A DNA stretch of 64,000 nt from JALEVB01 sp022768265 (GCA_034168985.1 JAXFJE010000025.1:1-64000); one strand, 5' to 3'. Counted from the stretch's first letter, positions 42,966 through 53,297 are shown. The notes: generated from the letters alone by a model not told the origin. A program made the numbers and translations.

Positions 42966-44008
42966 TAAATTGCCGCCTTTCTATATTTGATATTAACATC
43001 TTGCGGATATTTGATCTCGATGCTTTGAACATCACCGCTGACACAAAGCCAACCTAGACCATCAATGACGATATCCATCTTGTCATATTGTTTCTTGGTC
43101 GTTGTTTGAGTATATTTTTGATCGATAGTTACAGGTACATATAATTTACCTAGATGATTGTTCCATTGTTTATCTGCATTTTGAGCTTTGGTTCGATGGA
43201 TCTTGATATCATTGCTGACATAGAAGACCACACTAGTTTGCTTACAACCAAATAGCTTGACCATCAATAAACCTCCGATGATAAAAGCTTGATCTTCATA
43301 TAATTGAAAGATCGTTGGTTTGATCTTACGCATTGGCATCACTGCTTTAAGATCTTTTTCTTCAACGGCCATGATCATGCTTTTTTTGACCTCAATACCT
43401 GGTGTATCGATAAAATGGTAGCCTTCGATATCAACATCGATCAAGTCTAAGGTCGTCCCTGGATATCGAGAAGTCGTCAAGCTTTCATTGGCACTTAATT
43501 GATTCAACAAGGTACTTTTTCCAACATTGGCCTTTCCCATCACAATGATATTATGATAAGCTAAAAGCTCTAGAGCCGCAAAAATATCCGCTTTATTATC
43601 GATGCCCTTACCTGTGACGATGATGCCTTTGACATTGATTTGGTATGCTTTCAAGCGTTCCAAGATGAAACGTTTCAACTTTTCATTGCTTAAAGTATCT
43701 GGTAATAGATCACGCTTAGTAATGACCATCAAGATATCTCTTCCTAATAAATGACGATTTAGCCCTTCGATCATGCTAGCCTCAAAATCAAAGATATCAC
43801 ATACCCACATGATCAACCCCTCCTGTTTAGCAATACCAGCTAAAACAACATCAGGATCAATGCCTTGCTTCATGGAATATTGTAGATCATCATAATGCAT
43901 CAAGCGGAAACAACGCTGACAATACAAACTATCAGCTTTAGGACTATATCCTAGTTGTTTAGGATCACTATGTTGTATTTCGATTCCACAACCTTTACAT
44001 TTTGTCAT
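42965..44008 (-). CDS. yqeH: Ribosome biogenesis GTPase YqeH
   Basis: About 347 residues. A treble-clef zinc finger opens the protein (CKGCGIEIQHSDPKQLGYSP...LYCQRCFRLMHYDD). A circularly permuted GTPase domain follows, with G4 TKRDLLP before G1 GKANVGKSTLLNQL and G3 DTPGIE. YqeH is required for 30S assembly. The start at 44008 follows AAGGAG; a longer in-frame start would lie inside yqeG. It overlaps yqeG by 14 bases. Confidence 0.95.
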   Translation of the reverse strand: MTKCKGCGIEIQHSDPKQLGYSPKADSLYCQRCFRLMHYDDLQYSMKQGIDPDVVLAGIAKQEGLIMWVCDIFDFEASMIEGLNRHLLGRDILMVITKRDLLPDTLSNEKLKRFILERLKAYQINVKGIIVTGKGIDNKADIFAALELLAYHNIIVMGKANVGKSTLLNQLSANESLTTSRYPGTTLDLIDVDIEGYHFIDTPGIEVKKSMIMAVEEKDLKAVMPMRKIKPTIFQLYEDQAFIIGGLLMVKLFGCKQTSVVFYVSNDIKIHRTKAQNADKQWNNHLGKLYVPVTIDQKYTQTTTKKQYDKMDIVIDGLGWLCVSGDVQSIEIKYPQDVNIKYRKAAI

Positions 44009-44507
44009 AATAAGCTCCTTTTTCAAATTTATCGATCTTCCGAATGATCTTTTCAATGCTTCGGGTAACCGTTCCAAATATATTATCTTTATCTTCAAGC
44101 GGATCAACTAATATGCATTTGATCCCACTAGTTTTTGCAAAAAAAACATCAGTCAACAACTGATCGCCCATGATCATTACTTCTTCTTTTTTCACATGGT
44201 ACTTTTTTTGTAATTGATAAAATCGCCAAGGCAATGGCTTTAAAGAAAAAGCATAGTAATCTATTTGTAAGATCTGAGCAAAATGCGCTACTCTTTTATT
44301 GATATTATTGCTAATAACCACTGGAATTATTTCCATTTTTTTCAATCTAGCTACAAAATCCTTTGCTTGATCATCAAGATCCCATCCACTACTTGCTACT
44401 AAAGTATTATCGATATCCACGATCAGTACCTTAATCTTCTTATTTTGAAGCTTTTGAACATCTAGATCATTATAACTAGCAATATAAACATCTGGTCTAA
44501 AAATCAT
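43995..44507 (-). CDS. yqeG: YqeG family HAD IIIA-type phosphatase
   Basis: The 170-residue protein begins with the family signature FRPDVYIASYNDLDVQKL and has HAD motif I VLIVDIDNTLV, motif II VISNN, a lysine region SLKPLPW and motif IV IMGDQLLTDVFFAK. It leads the operon yqeG-yqeH-yhbY-yqeK-rsfS-methyltransferase-mtnN, conserved in Bacillota. Substrate unknown; some relatives dephosphorylate phosphatidylglycerol phosphate. A TATAAT shortly upstream on the minus strand is a probable -10. Confidence 0.93.
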   Translation of the reverse strand: MIFRPDVYIASYNDLDVQKLQNKKIKVLIVDIDNTLVASSGWDLDDQAKDFVARLKKMEIIPVVISNNINKRVAHFAQILQIDYYAFSLKPLPWRFYQLQKKYHVKKEEVMIMGDQLLTDVFFAKTSGIKCILVDPLEDKDNIFGTVTRSIEKIIRKIDKFEKGAYYDKM

Positions 44508-44563
44508 TTTCTTTCCCTTCTTCGATTTATATTATACAATATTTACAATAAAAGAGGTACGGT

Positions 44564-45235
44564 ATGATTAAATGTGTTATTTTAGATTGTGATGGTTTGA
44601 TGTTTGATACTGAGCGCGTTTCCAAAGAGAATTGGTTAGCTTTTGGTCAAGAACATGGCTTTGCTTTTGATGATGCTTTTTTTAGAGGCATCACTGGCGT
44701 AGGTGCTTTTGAAGCCCAAAACCAGTTTGATCGCTTTCCGGGGTTGGAAAAGCACCTTGACCAATTAAGGGTAACCCGCCATAACAAAATCATGGAACTA
44801 GCTCATACCTCAGGATTAAGCAAACCAGGATTAGAGAATCTATTATCTTATCTAAACGCTAATGACTATAAAGTATGTATTGGCTCTAGCAGTCCAAAGG
44901 ACTATGTCTATGAATTAGTTTCAACTTTAAGCAAAAACTATCATTTTGATTTTATCTGCTGTGGTGATATGATCGCAAGACGCAAGCCTTTCCCAGATAT
45001 CTTTTTAAGATGTATCCAAGAAGCAAATGTCAAAAGCGAAGAATGTTTGGTCTTAGAAGACTCAAAAATGGGTATCATCGCTGCATCTTCCGCAAATGCC
45101 ATCGCTGGCTTTATTCCTGATCTTATTTCGAAAGATGATGAATTTACCCATTTGATCGATCATGAATTTACTGATTTAAATCAAGTCATTACCTTTTTAG
45201 AATCACAAAAGCATATGGATCCAGCTTTAGATTAG
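44564..45235 (+). CDS. HAD-superfamily phosphatase, beta-phosphoglucomutase-like
   Basis: The 223-residue protein has motif I VILDCDGLMFDTERV, motif II IGSSSPKDYV, motif III RRKPFPDIFLRC and motif IV VLEDSKMGIIAASSANA. The helical cap is of the beta-phosphoglucomutase/pseudouridine-monophosphatase type, acting on a small phosphorylated metabolite that cannot be named. AGAGG precedes the start. Its last 47 bases overlap the end of the convergent GH13 gene. Confidence 0.87.
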   Translation: MIKCVILDCDGLMFDTERVSKENWLAFGQEHGFAFDDAFFRGITGVGAFEAQNQFDRFPGLEKHLDQLRVTRHNKIMELAHTSGLSKPGLENLLSYLNANDYKVCIGSSSPKDYVYELVSTLSKNYHFDFICCGDMIARRKPFPDIFLRCIQEANVKSEECLVLEDSKMGIIAASSANAIAGFIPDLISKDDEFTHLIDHEFTDLNQVITFLESQKHMDPALD

Positions 45236-46466
45236 CTAGATCATATGAAGTTTGATGATATAGACATGTTGCTAGCCCTTCACCTAGTTTTAATGTTTGG
45301 CTCATCATGGAAATATTAATGGCCACGATGATGCTTTCATCAGCATTTTGCCTTTTAAAAGCCATATATTGATTGTTGATATGAACATTTTCATAATCAC
45401 CATCATATAGGGCTTTTTCATTTTTATGGATCATGGCTAATTTACTGATATGTTCGCATAGCTCATTAGTTTGAGGCTTTGCAAAATATGGTCGCAGATT
45501 ATCATCGCTGCCTACCATCTTGTTAGCTTTTTCGCCCCATTCGCTACCATAATAGATACATGGCATACCTGGCATCGTAAATAGCAAGGTATATACCAAT
45601 GGAAGATGTTTAGGATCTTTTAAGATCGAGGCAATCCTAGTAACATCATGATTATCAACGAAGTTTAATAAATGTTTTCCGCGATATAAACACCAATTTT
45701 CTTTGCCAAATTGGCGATTTAGCGAATGAGCGATCTCAAATAAGTTTAAATCATTCATGCTTGAATATAGACCTTTATAACATTCGTAATTGGTGCAGCT
45801 ATGCAACATTTCATCGTTGACGATACGATTATAATCACCATGCAAAAGTTCACCAATCAAGATGAAATCAGGATATGCTGCCGTCATCTGACGCATTTCT
45901 TTCAAGAATTGCTGATCCAAGCTATAAGCTACATCCAAACGTAAACCATCGATCTTAAATTCTTCATGCCAATAATTGATAGCATTAAAAAGATGCTGTT
46001 TAACTTGTGGATTTTGTAAATTTAGCTTAACAAGTTCAAAGTGATTTTCCCACCCTTCATACCAAAGGTGATCATCATATTGATTATTTCTAGCAAGATC
46101 GATGTAGAACCAATCTTTATAAGCACTATCTTGTCGTTTATTTAATACATCTTGAAAGGCCCAAAAGCCCCTGCCTACATGATTAAAGACGCCATCAATG
46201 ATGACCTTGATACCATGATCATGTAAGACGCTCACCACTTCTTTGAAATCTTCATTGCTTCCTAAACGCTCATCGATCTTAAAATAATCTTGGGTATCAT
46301 AACCGTGATTATCACTTTGAAAGATCGGTGCTAGATATAAAGCATCGATCTTTAAGCGCTCAAAATGCTCGATGAAGGTCAAGATATGCTTGATACCTCG
46401 ACTTTCACCATGTAAAGCACCACAAAAACCTAAAGGATATATTTCGTAATAAACATCACGATACAT
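45189..46466 (-). CDS. GH13 alpha-amylase family enzyme
   Basis: The 425-residue (beta/alpha)8 glycosidase has the four GH13 regions: DGVFNHVG, DGLRLDVAYS with nucleophile D178, GELLHG with acid/base E206 and NFVDNHDVTR with D274. It lacks a signal peptide, so it is cytoplasmic. It also lacks the N-terminal domain of neopullulanases. A role in maltodextrin or glycogen breakdown is likely, but the exact bond is not readable. It overlaps the parC stop by one base, so it is transcribed with parE-parC. Confidence 0.88.
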   Translation of the reverse strand: MYRDVYYEIYPLGFCGALHGESRGIKHILTFIEHFERLKIDALYLAPIFQSDNHGYDTQDYFKIDERLGSNEDFKEVVSVLHDHGIKVIIDGVFNHVGRGFWAFQDVLNKRQDSAYKDWFYIDLARNNQYDDHLWYEGWENHFELVKLNLQNPQVKQHLFNAINYWHEEFKIDGLRLDVAYSLDQQFLKEMRQMTAAYPDFILIGELLHGDYNRIVNDEMLHSCTNYECYKGLYSSMNDLNLFEIAHSLNRQFGKENWCLYRGKHLLNFVDNHDVTRIASILKDPKHLPLVYTLLFTMPGMPCIYYGSEWGEKANKMVGSDDNLRPYFAKPQTNELCEHISKLAMIHKNEKALYDGDYENVHINNQYMAFKRQNADESIIVAINISMMSQTLKLGEGLATCLYHQTSYDLANLKLDPYAFVILKR

Positions 46467-48988
46467 TATTTATCATCTCCAAACAAATTTAACATTTCAT
46501 ATTCGCCTAAATTATTTTCTTCGACATCTTGTGAATGATCGATCATCAAAGTATCATCAGCCGGTTTATCGATGATACGACATTCGGCGATTTCTTTTTC
46601 CAAATACCAACCGCTTTCTAAGCTTAAAGGATTAGCAAAGGTACTATCTAAGCTCATCAAACTTATATCTTTAACTTCGATCTTTTCGATGCTATCTTTA
46701 ACAAAATTTAATTTATCATAAAGATCGACGCTTCTGATTTCCATGATCCTAACTGGATTAGACTTCACATATTTGCACAATCTTTCGCCTTTGACATAAC
46801 GTGATGTCTCATGAATGTTATCTTGTTTGATGCGTTTCATCTGCGCATTATCGCCAACTAAAACGATCTGCGCTTGATCTACGCAGCAAGCACTAGCTAA
46901 GACATCTTGTTTAGCTAAATTAATGGCCTTAACTCCTAAAGACTTGGTATTGGTCGAAGGAATGCCATCAATATTGTAACGGGTAGCAAAACCATCTCTA
47001 CTAACCACGATGACATCTTGATGAGCGTAGCCGATGAACGCTTTAACTAGCTCATCATCCTTTTTGATCTTCATGCCGCAAACGACCTTGTTGTTACGAG
47101 TTAGATTAAATTGCTCAACTGGCGTTTTCTTGATGTAGCCTTTGGCACTGACCGTAATGATCCAAGCATAAGTAACAAAGTTTTTGATGACAATAGCGCT
47201 AACGATCTTTTCTTGTGCATCGATCTTGATATATTTATTGATATGCATACCTAGATCTTTCCATTTAGCTTCATCGATCTGATAAACTGGCAAGTAAGCA
47301 TAATTACCCTTGCTAGTAAACAACAATAAGGTATCTAGCGTATCAACTTCCTTGATACCTAGGATACTATCACCTTCTTTTCGGCCGGTGATGCTATCGG
47401 TTGAATTAAAAGAGCGTAAAGAAACTTTTTTGACATATCCATCTTTACTAATCGTGATCATGACCCTTTCATTAGCGATCATACTGGTCTTATCAATGAC
47501 GATTTCTTCGATCTCATCAATGATCTGGGTCTTACGAGCTTGCCCATATTCCTTGCTGATTTCCTTTAGTTCGTTAATGATCACCCGATCTAAAACTTTT
47601 TTATTAGCTAAGATTGCTTTAGTTTCTTCGATCTTATTGATCAAATAAGCAAATTCTTCTCTTAATTGTTTGATATCCGTATTGCTTAAACGATATAAGC
47701 GCATCGTAACGATTGCTTCAGCTTGGGCTTCGCTAAAACCAAAACGCTTGATCAAATTAAGCTTAGAATCTTGTTTATCTTTTGATTGACGAATGATCGC
47801 AATGATCTCATCCATGATAGATACCGCCTTCATCAGCCCTTCTAAGACATGACAGCGATTTTCCATCTTATTTAATTCATAACGGCTACGCTTGATCACG
47901 ACATCTTCACGATGACGAATAAAGCAATCGATCAGATCGATAACTCCTACTTGTTTAGGTGTCTTATCGATGATCGCAATCATGTTGTAATTGTAATATA
48001 CTTGTAGATCGGTATTTTTATAAAAATAATTTAAGATCTGCTGAGCATTGACATCTTTTTTGATATCGACCACGATCTTTAAACCATTACGATCAGATTC
48101 ATCACGTACATCGATGATGCCATCGATATCTTTAGCCATCTTGATCTCATCCATTTTTTTGACCATATTGATTTTGACAACTTCATATGGTATTTCCGTG
48201 ATAACGATCTGCTGGATCGTTTTAGTTTGGATGATCTGGGCTTTTGAACGTACGACTACACGCCCCTTGCCGGTTTTAAACGCATCTAAAATCCCTTTTT
48301 TACCCTGAACGATGGCTCCAGTTGGAAAGTCCGGTCCAGGCATGATTTCCATGATTTCTTCTAAGCTACATTCTGGATTTTGAATGCGATAGATCGTAGC
48401 GTTAATAACTTCAGTTAGGTTATGTGGCGCGATATTGGTTGCATATCCCGCAGCAATTCCTGTTGAACCATTGACCAACAATGTAGGAAAGCGCGCTGGC
48501 AAAACCGTTGGTTCGACTTCAGTATCATCAAAGTTTGGGGCAAATTCAACCGTATCTTTATCTAGATCAACTTCCATCGTACTAGCAATCTTACTTAAAC
48601 GAGCCTCGGTATAACGCATGGCAGCGGCTGGGTCATCATCGATCGAACCATTATTTCCATGCATTTCGATCAAAGGATGATTGATCTTCCAATCTTGTGA
48701 CATCCTAACCATCGCTTCATAAACACTGCTGTCGCCATGCGGATGATAGTTACCGATAACGATACCTACGGTCTTAGCTGATTTACGAAAGGCATGATCA
48801 AAGGTATTACCTTCATGGAACATCGCGTAAAGGATCCGCCGTTGAACAGGTTTTAAGCCATCACGGGCATCTGGCAACGCTCTTTCTTGAATGATATATT
48901 TTGAATAACGTGAAAAACGATCAGACATGATGTTTTCTAAGGGTGTATTGATCAATGTACTTTCTTGTATTTCTTTATTTTTTACCAT
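46466..48988 (-). CDS. parC: DNA topoisomerase IV subunit A
   Basis: The 840-residue protein cuts and passes DNA to unlink daughter chromosomes. The quinolone-region helix YHPHGDSSVYEAMVRM has serine and acidic residues at the classic resistance positions, so it looks wild type. GNNGSIDDDPAAAMRYTEARLSKIA identifies ParC rather than GyrA, whose corresponding segment reads GNFGSxDGD. The active tyrosine is in AAMRYTEARL. A beta-pinwheel C-terminal domain follows. The gene is one base after parE. Confidence 0.96.
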   Translation of the reverse strand: MVKNKEIQESTLINTPLENIMSDRFSRYSKYIIQERALPDARDGLKPVQRRILYAMFHEGNTFDHAFRKSAKTVGIVIGNYHPHGDSSVYEAMVRMSQDWKINHPLIEMHGNNGSIDDDPAAAMRYTEARLSKIASTMEVDLDKDTVEFAPNFDDTEVEPTVLPARFPTLLVNGSTGIAAGYATNIAPHNLTEVINATIYRIQNPECSLEEIMEIMPGPDFPTGAIVQGKKGILDAFKTGKGRVVVRSKAQIIQTKTIQQIVITEIPYEVVKINMVKKMDEIKMAKDIDGIIDVRDESDRNGLKIVVDIKKDVNAQQILNYFYKNTDLQVYYNYNMIAIIDKTPKQVGVIDLIDCFIRHREDVVIKRSRYELNKMENRCHVLEGLMKAVSIMDEIIAIIRQSKDKQDSKLNLIKRFGFSEAQAEAIVTMRLYRLSNTDIKQLREEFAYLINKIEETKAILANKKVLDRVIINELKEISKEYGQARKTQIIDEIEEIVIDKTSMIANERVMITISKDGYVKKVSLRSFNSTDSITGRKEGDSILGIKEVDTLDTLLLFTSKGNYAYLPVYQIDEAKWKDLGMHINKYIKIDAQEKIVSAIVIKNFVTYAWIITVSAKGYIKKTPVEQFNLTRNNKVVCGMKIKKDDELVKAFIGYAHQDVIVVSRDGFATRYNIDGIPSTNTKSLGVKAINLAKQDVLASACCVDQAQIVLVGDNAQMKRIKQDNIHETSRYVKGERLCKYVKSNPVRIMEIRSVDLYDKLNFVKDSIEKIEVKDISLMSLDSTFANPLSLESGWYLEKEIAECRIIDKPADDTLMIDHSQDVEENNLGEYEMLNLFGDDK

Positions 48989-48989
48989 C

Positions 48990-50903
48990 TTATTCCACCT
49001 TATAATCGTCTTCTAATGTAAAACTAACATTTTCTTCGATCCACTGACGACGCGCATTGGCCTTATCACCCATCAAGGTACTGACATTTTTTTCAGCCAT
49101 CATCATATCGTCGATACTAACTTGGATCAAGGTACGCGTTTGAGGATTCATCGTTGTTTCCCATAATTGCGAAGCATTCATTTCCCCAAGACCTTTATAT
49201 CTTTGGATATCTACTTTTCCCAAAGTTTTTTTCAATTGTTCTAATTCTTCATTATTATAACAATAATGAATATCCTTACCTTTGCTAACTTTATATAATG
49301 GCGGGTTAGCGATATACACCATGCCATGTTCGATCAAAGGTCGCATGAAACGGAAAAAGAAGGTTAATAATAGGATTTGAATATGTGCACCATCATCATC
49401 GGCATCGGTCATGATGATGACTTTTTGATAATTCGCATCACTATAATCAAAGCTACTGCCAACCCCTGCTCCTAAAGCATGGATGATCGTATTTAATTCT
49501 TCATTTTTCTCAATGTCACTCATCGAGCATTTTTCGGTATTTAAGACCTTACCTCTTAATGGTAAAATAGCTTGATATTTAGAATCTCTTCCTTGCTTAG
49601 CACTACCACCCGCTGAATCACCTTCGACCAAGAATAATTCTTTTTTACTGCTATCTCTTGATTGAGCTGGCGCTAGTTTACCACTAAGGACCTTTTCACT
49701 TTTATTACCTTTTTTTCCCTTACGCGCTTCTTCACGAGCTTTGCGTGCTGCTTCGCGCGCTAATGAAGCTTTTTGCATCTTTTTGATCAAACTTTCGGCA
49801 ATTTGCTTATTCTCTTCCAAGAAAAAGCTGATCTTTTCATAAGCTAGGCTTTCACAAGCGGTCTTAGCTTGCGGAGTACCTAACTTTCCTTTGGTCTGTC
49901 CTTCAAATTGTAATAGATCTTCAGGAATCGAGCAACTAATGATCGTTGTCAAACCTTCTCGAACATCACTACCTTCAAAATTTTTATCTTTAGCTTTGAT
50001 GATCCCATACTTTTTCGCATAATCATTTACAGCCTTGGTGATCCCGCTTTTAAAACCAGCTTCATGGGTTCCCCCATCGATCGTTCTTACCAAGTTTACA
50101 AAACTAAAGACATTTTCTTGATAATCATCGGTATATTGCATCGCCATGCTTACTTCAATGCCATTGCTTGCACCTTTAAAACAAATCGGCTTGGTCAATA
50201 ATGAACGATCATCATTTAGATATTCCAAAAATGATACCAAACCATCATCATAGACAAATGTTTCATGTTTATTGGTTCTTTCATCTTCCACGCTAAAGCT
50301 GACACCACTTAATAAAAAGGCGGTTTCTCTTGCTCTTTCACAAATCGTAGCATAGTTAAAATTGGTCGTTGAAAAGATGGTTGCATCTGGTTTGAAAGTA
50401 ACCTTGCTACCTGTCTTTTTGGTCGTGCCGATCGTTTCTAGCTTACCGATCTTTTTGCCGCCATCACTAAAACGCATACGATGGATATGTTTACCATCAC
50501 ATACTTCTACTTCTAGCCATTCACTTAAAGCATTGACGACACTAGCACCAACCCCATGTAAACCACCGGAAGTCTTATAGCCACCTTGACTAGTAAATTT
50601 ACCACCAGCATGTAAGATCGTAAAGATAACTTCCAAGGTATTAACGCCTGAAGCATGCATTCCTACAGGCATCCCTCGGCCTTCATCAGCGACGCTGATC
50701 GTTCCTTCTTTACCAATTACGATATCGATCTTTTTACCATAACCATTTAAGGCTTCATCAACCGCATTATCAACTATTTCCCAAATCAGATGATGCAAAC
50801 CTCTGCCATCTGTGGAACCTATATACATCCCTGGTCTTTTGCGGACTGCTTCAAGCCCTTCTAAGATCTGGATACTATTATCATCATATTTTTTCTGTAC
50901 CAT
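48990..50903 (-). CDS. parE: DNA topoisomerase IV subunit B
   Basis: The ATPase subunit of about 637 residues has the GHKL fold (EIVDNAVDEAL, DEGRGMPVG, GLHGVGASVVNAL), transducer QTKGKLGT, and the TOPRIM motifs EGDSAGGSAKQGRDSKYQAILPLRGK and IIMTDADDDGAHI. Alone it could be GyrB, but the neighbour is clearly ParC. The start at 50903 is preferred because the GGTGAT site lies before that ATG; the earlier in-frame ATG overlaps the site. Confidence 0.95.
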   Translation of the reverse strand: MVQKKYDDNSIQILEGLEAVRKRPGMYIGSTDGRGLHHLIWEIVDNAVDEALNGYGKKIDIVIGKEGTISVADEGRGMPVGMHASGVNTLEVIFTILHAGGKFTSQGGYKTSGGLHGVGASVVNALSEWLEVEVCDGKHIHRMRFSDGGKKIGKLETIGTTKKTGSKVTFKPDATIFSTTNFNYATICERARETAFLLSGVSFSVEDERTNKHETFVYDDGLVSFLEYLNDDRSLLTKPICFKGASNGIEVSMAMQYTDDYQENVFSFVNLVRTIDGGTHEAGFKSGITKAVNDYAKKYGIIKAKDKNFEGSDVREGLTTIISCSIPEDLLQFEGQTKGKLGTPQAKTACESLAYEKISFFLEENKQIAESLIKKMQKASLAREAARKAREEARKGKKGNKSEKVLSGKLAPAQSRDSSKKELFLVEGDSAGGSAKQGRDSKYQAILPLRGKVLNTEKCSMSDIEKNEELNTIIHALGAGVGSSFDYSDANYQKVIIMTDADDDGAHIQILLLTFFFRFMRPLIEHGMVYIANPPLYKVSKGKDIHYCYNNEELEQLKKTLGKVDIQRYKGLGEMNASQLWETTMNPQTRTLIQVSIDDMMMAEKNVSTLMGDKANARRQWIEENVSFTLEDDYKVE

Positions 50904-50920
50904 ATTTATCACCATTCATC

Positions 50921-50949
50921 ATTATACCTAAATTCATCTTTTTAAACAA
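50921..50949 (-). promoter_or_regulatory. parE-parC promoter
   Basis: The minus strand has TTGTTT (50949-50944), a 17-base spacer and TATAAT (50926-50921), beginning at the end of the gmk terminator T run. Confidence 0.7.
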
Positions 50950-50976
50950 TTAAAAAAGTATGGATGGCTCCATACT
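50950..50976 (-). terminator. Terminator overlapping the gmk stop
   Basis: The arms AGTATGGA / TCCATACT are followed by six T residues on the minus strand. Confidence 0.8.
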
Positions 50977-51541
50977 ATATTTCCATATGCCGCTTGATGA
51001 TCGCTGAAATGATATCACTAGCCAAGATAGGATCATCATTGCAAACAACGTATTTATATTGAGGAATAAGTTCCATTTCTTTCTTGGCTTTTTCCAAACG
51101 TTGTTGCACGATTTCTTCTGGCTCGCTAGCTCTACCGCGAATTCTTTTCGCTAATTCTTCGATCGAAGGTGGGATGATGAAGATGCTTAAGGCATCATCA
51201 CATTTTTCCTTAACTTGCATTGCCCCTTGAACTTCAATTTCCAATAAGACATTGCGTCCTTCTTCGCGTAATTTTTCCACATAGGCTTTAGGTGTTCCAT
51301 ACATATTACCAACAAATTCTGCATGCTCTAACAGTTCCCCATCTGCAATTGCTTGTTGGAACTGTTCTTTGCTGACATAGAAATAATTAACACCTTCCAT
51401 CTCACCTTGGCGAGGTTTACGGGTCGTCATTGAGATCGAATAACTCAATTTTAAATCATCATTTTTCATCAATTCTTTGATTACCGTACCTTTACCAACA
51501 CCACTAGGTCCGCTTAGGACGATCAATAATCCTTTTTTCAT
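50975..51541 (-). CDS. gmk: Guanylate kinase
   Basis: The 188-residue kinase converts GMP to GDP. The P-loop GPSGVGKGTVIKEL, the GMP-binding SISMTTRKPRQGEMEGVNYFYV and ILLEIEVQGAMQV region (here VLLEIEVQGA) are standard. It is monocistronic, divergent from rqcH. In many Bacillota it lies beside rpoZ, which is not found here. Confidence 0.97.
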   Translation of the reverse strand: MKKGLLIVLSGPSGVGKGTVIKELMKNDDLKLSYSISMTTRKPRQGEMEGVNYFYVSKEQFQQAIADGELLEHAEFVGNMYGTPKAYVEKLREEGRNVLLEIEVQGAMQVKEKCDDALSIFIIPPSIEELAKRIRGRASEPEEIVQQRLEKAKKEMELIPQYKYVVCNDDPILASDIISAIIKRHMEI

Positions 51542-51656
51542 GCCTATCCCTCATTTCATATAATTATGATACCTTAGTTATCATTATTTGCAACAAAAAC
51601 TTTTTTATAAAGCTAAATTTTGCTAAAATATTAAAAGCTATAAAGGAGGTTTACCA

Positions 51657-53297
51657 ATGGCTTTAGATGCAATTATGATTGCTAAGATCATTCCTGATAT
51701 CCAAGCAATCTTACCTTGTAGAATCAATAAGATCTACCAGATCAGCAAAACAGAATTATTATTTCAGCTAAAAACCCATGATGGTAAGAAACAATTAGTT
51801 ATTTCTTGTCATTCTTTATATAATCGAATTAATCTAAGCAACCGCAAGTTTCCTACTCCTGAAGAACCCGGGAATTTTGTCATGGTCTTACGTAAATACC
51901 TCGAAGGTGCAAGTATCTTAAATATTAAACAAGATAATCTAGATCGTCATTTAAAAATGGAAGTATCTTTTACCAACGGTATCGGTGATCGGGTGAAGTG
52001 GTTTTTAAGTATCGAATTAATGGGAAAATATGCCAATGTCATCCTAGTTAATGATCAAGGTATCATCGTTGATGCCTTAAAACGCATTCCCCCTTTTGAA
52101 AATAACCTTCGTACCATCCATCCAGGAGCGAAATTCAAAGATATTGAACCTCAAGACAAACTAGATCCTTTTAGCACTACTACCTTTGACCATAATCAAC
52201 ATTTGACCAAACAGTTCTTAGGCTTTTCACCTTTATTAGAAGATGAGGTCCGTTACCGCTTGGCCAATGCCCAAAGCTTTACAAATATCATGGAACAAAT
52301 CAAAACATCTAATAAGCTATATATTGCCAATAAAAATAACGAAGCTGTATTTCATTGTATTGAACTAACGCACTTAGGTCATAATGTTAGCTATGATATT
52401 CATGAAGGATTAGATGTCGTCTACTTCCATCTCGAAGAAAAAGATCGTATCAAACAAATTAGCGGCGATATCTTTAAATATGTCAAAGCTCAGATCAAGC
52501 ACTATAAACAAAAACTACCTAAATTATTAGAAGCCTATGATGAATCTTTAGACTGTGATCGTTGGAAAGAATATGGTGATCTTTTATATACTTATAATAT
52601 CCAAGATACCAAAGGTCAAAAAGTCATTACCTTAAATTCATTTTATGATGACCAACCTATTAAGATTCCTCTTGATCCTAAGCTAGATGGCAAACAAAAT
52701 GCTAACAAATGCTATACCAAATATCATAAACAAAAAAAGGCGCAAGCTCACCTCTTAAAACAAATTGAGATCACTCAAGATGAATTAGACTATTTCATCG
52801 GCATCGAGCAACAGTTACAATTGGCTCAATTTCATGATGCCAAAGAAATCAAAGACGAATTAATCAAATTAGGCTATCTAAAGAAGCAACAACAAAAGAT
52901 CCGTAAGAACAAAAAAGAAGAAGTTCCTAAATATAGCGTGCTCAACCTAGACAATACCAAGATCCTATTTGGCAAGAATAATCTCCAAAATGATTATCTA
53001 ACCTTTAAACTGGCCAATAAAAATGATCTATGGTTTCACGCTAAAGATTATCATGGTGCTCATGTCATCGTCCAAGGAGAAACATCAGAAGCTATCATCC
53101 GTCTAGCTGCCAATATTGCGGCCTACTATTCTAGCGGCCGTCTATCTAGCTCGGTACCTGTTAACTACTGTATGGTTAAAAATCTAAAAAAAATCCCCCA
53201 AGCCAAGCCCGGGATGGTTCAATTAACGACTTATAAAACTATATATATCGATCCTGATATTGCCATGATCGAGCAAGCCAAACAAAAAGAAGCATAA
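51657..53297 (+). CDS. rqcH: Ribosome-associated quality control factor RqcH (NFACT protein)
   Basis: The 546-residue protein has NFACT-N (MALDAIMIAKIIPDIQAILPCRINKIYQ), helix-hairpin and coiled-coil regions (about 290-400) and the NFACT-R domain (NDYLTFKLANKNDLWFHAKDYHGAHVIV). RqcH binds obstructed 50S subunits and adds alanine tails to stalled peptides. It was formerly annotated as a fibronectin-binding protein, but it has no signal peptide. AAGGAGG precedes the start, and it shares a bidirectional terminator with rluB. Confidence 0.94.
   Translation: MALDAIMIAKIIPDIQAILPCRINKIYQISKTELLFQLKTHDGKKQLVISCHSLYNRINLSNRKFPTPEEPGNFVMVLRKYLEGASILNIKQDNLDRHLKMEVSFTNGIGDRVKWFLSIELMGKYANVILVNDQGIIVDALKRIPPFENNLRTIHPGAKFKDIEPQDKLDPFSTTTFDHNQHLTKQFLGFSPLLEDEVRYRLANAQSFTNIMEQIKTSNKLYIANKNNEAVFHCIELTHLGHNVSYDIHEGLDVVYFHLEEKDRIKQISGDIFKYVKAQIKHYKQKLPKLLEAYDESLDCDRWKEYGDLLYTYNIQDTKGQKVITLNSFYDDQPIKIPLDPKLDGKQNANKCYTKYHKQKKAQAHLLKQIEITQDELDYFIGIEQQLQLAQFHDAKEIKDELIKLGYLKKQQQKIRKNKKEEVPKYSVLNLDNTKILFGKNNLQNDYLTFKLANKNDLWFHAKDYHGAHVIVQGETSEAIIRLAANIAAYYSSGRLSSSVPVNYCMVKNLKKIPQAKPGMVQLTTYKTIYIDPDIAMIEQAKQKEA

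Noticed and set aside
48990..50903. The topoisomerase pair as GyrB-GyrA
   Set aside because: The A subunit carries GNNGSIDDDP, a ParC signature, and the order B then A with near-contact fits parE-parC.
51657..53297. Fibronectin-binding adhesin
   Set aside because: Older annotations use this name, but the NFACT domain order and lack of a signal peptide identify RqcH.
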